Shown here: positions 59,331-64,000 of the stretch, in pieces
Numbering within the stretch: position 1 is the first letter of the stretch
How the letters are laid out: each line of letters starts with the position of its first letter
Assembly: GCF_013087515.1 (NCBI RefSeq)
Contig: NZ_JABFCN010000055.1
Location: 124,001 to 188,000 of the forward strand
Direction of reading: 5' to 3'
Length of the DNA stretch: 64,000 nucleotides
From: Rhizobium sophorae
Lineage (GTDB): Bacteria > Pseudomonadota > Alphaproteobacteria > Rhizobiales > Rhizobiaceae
Notes under the pieces: model-generated
The model's input: the letters and a program-made list of their open reading frames with translations, nothing else
Told to the model about the DNA's origin: nothing
Databases searched by the model: none
Position numbers and translations under genes: made by a program

Positions 59331-60638
59331 ATGACACTGGACCTTGCTGCTTTTGCCAAAGACAAAGGCATCAAATATTTCATGATCAGCTATACCGACC
59401 TGTTCGGCGGCCAACGCGCCAAGCTGGTCCCGGCAGAAGCCATCGCCGATATGCAGAAAGATGGCGCCGGCTTTGCGGGCTTCGCAACCTGGCTCGATTT
59501 GACGCCAGCCCATCCCGACCTGTTCGCGGTTCCCGATGCTTCCACCGTCATCCAGCTCCCGTGGAAGAAAGACGTGGCATGGGTTGCAGCCGACTGCGTC
59601 ATGGACGATCAGCCTGTCGAACAGGCACCGCGTGTGGTGCTGAAAAGACTGGTCGCTGAAGCTGCGAAAGAAGGGCTCCGGGTGAAAACCGGAGTGGAGC
59701 CCGAGTTCTTTCTCATCTCTGCGGACGGCTCGGTGATTTCAGACCAGTTCGATACAGCCGAAAAGCCCTGCTACGATCAGCAGGCGGTGATGCGTCGGTA
59801 TGATGTCATTGCCGAGATTTGCGACTACATGCTCGAGCTCGGCTGGAAGCCTTATCAGAACGACCACGAGGACGCGAACGGCCAGTTCGAGATGAACTGG
59901 GAATATGACGACGCTCTTCAGACGGCAGACAAGCACTCCTTCTTCAAGTTCATGGTGAAGTCGGTTGCCGAAAAACACGGCCTTCGCGCCACGTTCATGC
60001 CGAAGCCCTTCAAGGGCCTGACCGGAAACGGGTGCCATGCCCACATCTCGGTCTGGGACATCGAGGGCAAGGTCAACGCCTTCGCGGACAAGGAAATGCC
60101 ATTTGGGCTCTCCGCTCAGGGTAAGACCTTCCTGGGCGGCATCATGAAGCACGCCTCCGCACTGGCCGCGATCACCAATCCGACAGTCAATTCCTACAAG
60201 CGCATCAACGCGCCGCGCACCACATCCGGTGCCACTTGGTCGCCGAACACCGTCACCTGGACGGGCAACAACCGCACCCACATGGTGCGCGTGCCTGGGC
60301 CGGGACGCTTCGAGCTGCGCCTGCCTGATGGTGCGGTCAACCCGTACCTGCTGCAGGCGATCATCATCGCGGCCGGCCTCGACGGCATCCGCAGCCAGGC
60401 AGACCCCGGCCGGCACTACGATATCGACATGTATGCCGAGGGGCATCTGGTGAAGGACGCGCCGCGCCTGCCGCTCAACCTGCTTGACGCGCTGCGTGCC
60501 TATGATGCCGACGAGGGCTTGAAGGCAGCGATCGGAGCCGAGTTTTCCGCCGCCTATCTCAAGCTCAAACATCAGGAATGGAATGCCTATTGCTCGCATT
60601 TCACCCAGTGGGAGCGCGACAGCACACTCGACATCTGA
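59331..60638 (+). CDS. glnT: Glutamine synthetase-like GlnT; candidate gamma-glutamylmethylamide synthetase (GmaS)
   Basis: Enzyme of 435 residues, GlnA-family fold. Marks: the DLFGGQRAKLV start, the ATP/Glu site around GVEPEFFLI, ENGQFEMNWEYDDAL-type NDHEDANGQFE, MPKPFKGLTGNGCHAHISVW and the ammonia/ATP region NSYKRINAPRT. It belongs to the glnT group, which includes GmaS, the enzyme that ligates methylamine to glutamate. The neighbouring glxBCD and SoxBDAG-like genes make GmaS the likelier activity than glutamine synthesis. Confidence 0.83.
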   Translation: MTLDLAAFAKDKGIKYFMISYTDLFGGQRAKLVPAEAIADMQKDGAGFAGFATWLDLTPAHPDLFAVPDASTVIQLPWKKDVAWVAADCVMDDQPVEQAPRVVLKRLVAEAAKEGLRVKTGVEPEFFLISADGSVISDQFDTAEKPCYDQQAVMRRYDVIAEICDYMLELGWKPYQNDHEDANGQFEMNWEYDDALQTADKHSFFKFMVKSVAEKHGLRATFMPKPFKGLTGNGCHAHISVWDIEGKVNAFADKEMPFGLSAQGKTFLGGIMKHASALAAITNPTVNSYKRINAPRTTSGATWSPNTVTWTGNNRTHMVRVPGPGRFELRLPDGAVNPYLLQAIIIAAGLDGIRSQADPGRHYDIDMYAEGHLVKDAPRLPLNLLDALRAYDADEGLKAAIGAEFSAAYLKLKHQEWNAYCSHFTQWERDSTLDI

Positions 60639-60733
60639 GTGGCTGGATGCCCCCAATGACCTGACGCGCCGGGGCAAACAAGCTCCGGCGTGATCGGACC
60701 TTCTGCACTTGCTATGGCGAAGAAAGTGACAGC

Positions 60734-61618
60734 ATGAAGAACTTCGTACTCACCGTATCCTGCAAGTCGACACGCGGCATTGTCGCGGCGATTTCGAGCT
60801 ATCTGGCCGACAGAGGCTGCAACATCATCGACAGCTCGCAGTTCGACGATCTCGATACCGGCAAGTTCTTCATGCGCGTCAGCTTCATTTCGGAAGAGGG
60901 GCTATCGGGCGCCGATATCGACGCCGGTTTCGCGGCCGTCGCCGCGCCCTTCGCGATGGATTACGATTTTCACGACAGCGAGAAGCGCATGAAGGTGCTG
61001 CTGATGGTGTCGCGCTTCGGCCATTGTCTGAACGACCTGCTCTATCGCTGGAAGATCGGCGCCCTGCCGATCGATATCGTCGGTGTCGTCTCCAACCATT
61101 TCGACTACCAGAAGGTCGTGGTCAACCACGACATCCCCTTCCACCACATTCCGGTCACCAAGGCCAACAAGGCACAGGCCGAGGCCCATATCATGGAAGT
61201 GGTCGAGCAAACCGGCACGGAGCTGATCGTACTCGCCCGCTACATGCAGATCCTGTCGGACGAGATGTGCCAGAAAATGTCGGGGAAGATCATCAACATC
61301 CACCATTCCTTCCTGCCGAGCTTCAAGGGCGCCAATCCTTACAAGCAGGCCTACGGCCGCGGCGTGAAGCTGATCGGGGCAACCGCGCATTACGTCACCG
61401 CCGATCTCGACGAAGGCCCGATCATCGAGCAGGACACGGCGCGCATCACCCATGCGCAGTCGCCCGACGACTATGTCTCGATCGGCCGCGACGTCGAAAG
61501 CCAGGTGCTGGCGCGCGCCATCCACGCCCATATCCATCACCGCACCTTCATCAACGGCAACCGCACCGTGGTCTTCCCGGCAAGCCCCGGCAGCTACGCC
61601 TCCGAACGCATGGGTTAG
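60734..61618 (+). CDS. purU: Formyltetrahydrofolate deformylase
   Basis: Enzyme of 294 residues that releases formate from 10-formyl-tetrahydrofolate. An N-terminal ACT domain (SCKSTRGIVAAISSYLADRGCNI) precedes the formyltransferase fold, with the catalytic INIHHSFLPSFKGANPY and GATAHYVTADLDEGPII, including the conserved His and Asp. It is a usual companion of methylated-amine catabolism, where it disposes of the one-carbon unit made by N-methylglutamate dehydrogenase. It follows glnT by 95 bp on the same strand. Confidence 0.9.
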   Translation: MKNFVLTVSCKSTRGIVAAISSYLADRGCNIIDSSQFDDLDTGKFFMRVSFISEEGLSGADIDAGFAAVAAPFAMDYDFHDSEKRMKVLLMVSRFGHCLNDLLYRWKIGALPIDIVGVVSNHFDYQKVVVNHDIPFHHIPVTKANKAQAEAHIMEVVEQTGTELIVLARYMQILSDEMCQKMSGKIINIHHSFLPSFKGANPYKQAYGRGVKLIGATAHYVTADLDEGPIIEQDTARITHAQSPDDYVSIGRDVESQVLARAIHAHIHHRTFINGNRTVVFPASPGSYASERMG

Positions 61619-61792
61619 AGAAGGGTTGAGGGACGGCAAAAGCGTAGCCGCATCCCTCATTCATTCGGTGAAGGATGCAGCAGGGGCGCCGAAAGTTTTG
61701 GGAAATGCATGTCGGGCGGGCTTGCCACGGCGCGAAAGACGAATATAGTCAGGAAATAAATATTCCGTAGAGGAAACATAAGGGAACGGACA

Positions 61793-62926
61793 ATGGCTTT
61801 ATCATGGCGTTTCTCCGTCTTGGCGGATCGGCATCGCGCTCTGGGATCGAAGCTCGAGGACTGGAGCGGCATGGGCACCGCCTGGACCTACGACAAGGAC
61901 ATGTCGGAAGAACATGTCGCCGTCCGCACCAAGGCCGGCATCATGGATGTCTCGGGCCTGAAGAAGGTGCACCTGGTCGGCCCGCACGCCATCGCCGTGC
62001 TTGACTCCATCACCACCCGTGACATGACGAAGATCTACCCCGGCCGCTCGGTCTATGCGACCATGCTGAACGACCGCGGCCACTTCACCGACGACTGCAT
62101 CGTCTATCGCACCGGCCCGAATTCCTGGATGCTGGTGCATGGTTCGGGCTCCGGCCACGAGGAACTCGTCAAGCAGGCTGCGGGCCGCAATTGCGCCGTG
62201 CTCTTCGACGACGACCTGCACGACCTGTCGCTGCAGGGTCCGATCGCGGTCGACTATCTCGCCAAATATGTGCCCGGCATCCGCGACCTCAAATATTTCC
62301 ACCATATGCAGACGACGCTGTTCGGCGCGCCGGTTATGATCTCGCGCACCGGTTATACCGGCGAACGCGGCTACGAGATCTTCGTGCGCGGCCAGGACGC
62401 CGTCATGGTCTGGGACCGAATCGTCGAGGAAGGCAAGGAGATGGGCATCATCCCCTGCTGCTTCTCCGTTCTCGACATGCTGCGGGTCGAAAGCTACCTG
62501 CTCTTCTATCCCTACGACAATTCGCAGATGTACCCCTTCGCCGATCAGCCGCCCGGCGACAGCCTCTGGGAACTCGGCCTCGACTTCACCGTCAGCCCCG
62601 GCAAGACGGGCTTCCGTGGCGCCGAGGAACATGCGCGCCTCAAGGGCAAGGAACGCTTCAAGATCTTCGGCATGCTGATCGATGCCGACGGACCGGCCGA
62701 TCTCGGCGACGAAGTCTTTGCCGACGGCAAAAAGGTCGGCGTCATTACCTGCCCGAGCTATTCGTCGCTGACGAAGAAATCCATGGCGATTGCCCGTCTG
62801 GACGTTGACAAGGCGGTGCATGGGACGAAACTCGAAGTCCGCGGCAAGACCGTGAAGGCAGGCGCCACCGCCCATACGCTTCCCTTCGACGATCCGGAGA
62901 AGAAGAAGAGGACTGCCGTAGGTTAA
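61793..62926 (+). CDS. GcvT-family aminomethyltransferase-like protein
   Basis: Protein of 377 residues, folate-binding T-protein fold: VRTKAGIMDVSGLKKVHLVGPHA, CIVYRTGPNSWMLVHGSGS, ISRTGYTGERGYEIFVRG with the Asp-type glutamate region, and a C-terminal barrel (LGDEVFADGKKVGVITCPS). It lies between purU and the DmmA-like gene, where a GcvT-family gene (named dmmD in some marine bacteria, by memory) is found. Likely binds tetrahydrofolate and the formaldehyde released by amine demethylation. The glycine cleavage role is less likely because no gcvH/gcvP are nearby. Confidence 0.78.
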   Translation: MALSWRFSVLADRHRALGSKLEDWSGMGTAWTYDKDMSEEHVAVRTKAGIMDVSGLKKVHLVGPHAIAVLDSITTRDMTKIYPGRSVYATMLNDRGHFTDDCIVYRTGPNSWMLVHGSGSGHEELVKQAAGRNCAVLFDDDLHDLSLQGPIAVDYLAKYVPGIRDLKYFHHMQTTLFGAPVMISRTGYTGERGYEIFVRGQDAVMVWDRIVEEGKEMGIIPCCFSVLDMLRVESYLLFYPYDNSQMYPFADQPPGDSLWELGLDFTVSPGKTGFRGAEEHARLKGKERFKIFGMLIDADGPADLGDEVFADGKKVGVITCPSYSSLTKKSMAIARLDVDKAVHGTKLEVRGKTVKAGATAHTLPFDDPEKKKRTAVG

Positions 62927-62937
62927 GGAGCACGCGA

Positions 62938-63543
62938 ATGCTCGTTGCAGGCATCAAGAGCCGACCAGTCTACACGGGCCTGACCATCCAGCCCAACGCC
63001 CGGCGGCACATTTTCGCGCTCGAAGGGGAGGGTGCCAGGGCTCTGCTCGATCAGCAGCCGGCGCTTGAAGAAACGGCTCTTTCCCGCAGCGAGATCCTCT
63101 ATGTCGCCCGCGGCTCGCAAGGATCCGGCCTGGACGAGACGCTGCGCCGCCTCGGCGCCGACATGTTCTTCACGGCGCCGACAATCGCAACGCTGCTCTT
63201 CCGATTGAAGGGTTCGCTTGCCACTGCTCATATGGGCACGCGGCTTTATCTTTCGGGCACGGAAGGCTTTATCGGCCAGGCAATGCTCGTGGCGCTCGAT
63301 TACGGTATGGACCATGCGTCCGTCATCACCGAGCATCGCGGCTCGCTGGCCCGGCGTGTGCAATGCGTCCATTGCAAGGGCATCACCGACGACGTCACCA
63401 CCAGCCCGTTTGCCTGCAGCCATTGCCGGCTGCCGCTTCTGGTGCGCGACCATTATTCGCGTCGGCTCGCGGCCTTCCAGGGCGTCAATATCGATGCGGA
63501 AGAACCGGGCAGCGCGCCTGATCCGGAGGAGTTGTTCCTTTGA
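62938..63543 (+). CDS. Dimethylamine monooxygenase subunit DmmA-like protein
   Basis: Protein of 201 residues. It has a Cys-rich zinc-ribbon-like block (CVHCKGITDDVTTSPFACSHC, about 142-161 in two CxxC pairs) and a preceding Rossmann-like core (GTRLYLSGTEGFIGQAMLVAL). It sits 12 bp after the GcvT-family gene and overlaps the reductase start by 4 bases (TTGA). Size, motif and neighbours match the DmmA family. The haem subunit (DUF3445) should lie beyond the right edge. Confidence 0.72.
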   Translation: MLVAGIKSRPVYTGLTIQPNARRHIFALEGEGARALLDQQPALEETALSRSEILYVARGSQGSGLDETLRRLGADMFFTAPTIATLLFRLKGSLATAHMGTRLYLSGTEGFIGQAMLVALDYGMDHASVITEHRGSLARRVQCVHCKGITDDVTTSPFACSHCRLPLLVRDHYSRRLAAFQGVNIDAEEPGSAPDPEELFL

Positions 63544-64000
63544 GCGGTGGTACTGAAATTCCTGTCCGCGTGGCGCGGATCACGCCGATCGCCGAGCGCG
63601 TCAAGCGCTTTCGCTTCGAGCGCTTGGATGGCAAACCGATGCCTTATTTCTCCGGCGGTGCCCATGTCATCGTCTCGATGAACGATGGCGGCCATATGCG
63701 CCGCAACGCCTATTCGCTGATGTCGCCGCCGCATGATTGCGCAGCCTATGAGATCAGCGTGCTGCATGTCGAGGATTCACGCGGCGGCTCCACCTTCATG
63801 CATGAGAAAGTCCGCCAAGGCGACGAGCTGAAGGTCAGCTATCCCGTCAACCTGTTCCAGCCGGACTGGCGCGGGCGCAAGCATCTTCTGATCGCCGGCG
63901 GCATCGGCATTACGCCCTTCATCGCGATGATGGAGCAGTTCTCCCGCGAAGGCGCCAATTTCGAGCTGCATTATGCCATCCGCACGCGCGACCGCGGCGC
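63540..64000 (+). CDS. Ferredoxin-type oxidoreductase (PDR/VanB family), DmmB-like, 3' end outside window
   Basis: N-terminal 153 residues of a flavin/iron-sulphur reductase. The frame starts at TTG 63540, overlapping the DmmA-like stop, with GGAGGA 8 bases upstream. The FNR-like FMN/FAD domain is visible (FSGGAHVIVSM; RRNAYSLMSPP with the flavin-binding RxYS-like motif) and then the NAD site (HLLIAGGIGITPFIAMM). It should pass electrons to the haem subunit of dimethylamine monooxygenase. The 2Fe-2S C-terminus is outside the window. Confidence 0.82.
   Translation, partial: MSGGTEIPVRVARITPIAERVKRFRFERLDGKPMPYFSGGAHVIVSMNDGGHMRRNAYSLMSPPHDCAAYEISVLHVEDSRGGSTFMHEKVRQGDELKVSYPVNLFQPDWRGRKHLLIAGGIGITPFIAMMEQFSREGANFELHYAIRTRDRG

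Overview
The window looks like an alphaproteobacterial, Rhizobium-type genome (R. leguminosarum/etli group or a close relative). The grounds are: high GC coding DNA, a DUF982 gene, glx/glnT genes in the rhizobial arrangement, a rhizobial mosaic intergenic repeat (39774-39858), a TfuA homologue (a family named from R. leguminosarum) and a Tad/Cpa pilus cluster. I cannot tell chromosome from plasmid; no replication genes, tRNAs, rRNAs, CRISPR arrays or intact insertion sequences were seen.

Layout. (1) 1-4233: end of an ABC uptake operon with a 2-oxoglutarate/Fe(II) dioxygenase, a LysR regulator and a cytosine-deaminase-like amidohydrolase; probably import and breakdown of a nucleobase-like or other N-heterocycle. 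(2) 4581-9585: a compact candidate RiPP locus: BTAD/TPR regulator, 47-residue candidate precursor, YcaO enzyme, TfuA partner, an 88-residue unknown, and an XRE regulator on the other strand. (3) 9788-14034: L-fucose-type sugar acid pathway (lactonase, IclR regulator, SDR dehydrogenase, L-fuconate dehydratase), with a decayed mutarotase gene between the divergent arms.

(4) 14258-31316: a large set of secreted or envelope proteins: a caspase-like protein with Sel1 repeats, a Gly/Ser lipoprotein, a membrane methyltransferase, an NlpC/P60-type protein, then one tight operon encoding an OmpA/DUF4384 protein, a caspase, a trypsin-caspase fusion, a serpin and a pseudokinase-TM-FGE protein. The trypsin domain keeps the Asp that selects Arg/Lys, and the serpin reactive loop carries an Arg-Ser pair, so protease and inhibitor may be cognate. 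This is the most unusual system here. (5) 31487-37017: accessory genes (DUF982, EamA transporter between two copies of a 147-bp direct repeat, tautomerase/LysR pair, haloperoxidase-like protein made of two PAP2-like halves, a possible 34-residue protein).

(6) 37118-49316: a Tad-like pilus/secretion cluster: FHA protein, TadC, TadB, FHA-CpaF ATPase, CpaB, three TadE/G-like proteins, CpaA peptidase and an atypical Flp-like pilin, with a second CpaF-type ATPase and a 43-residue membrane peptide on the opposite strand. No secretin, CpaE or CpaD lies in the window. (7) 49339-64000: a one-carbon/methylated-amine block: four-subunit sarcosine-oxidase-like genes (-), GlxA-type and XRE-cupin regulators, glxBCD, glnT, purU, a GcvT-family gene, a DmmA-like gene and the start of a DmmB-like reductase. 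Together these fit the N-methylglutamate pathway fed by dimethylamine monooxygenase better than plain sarcosine oxidation.
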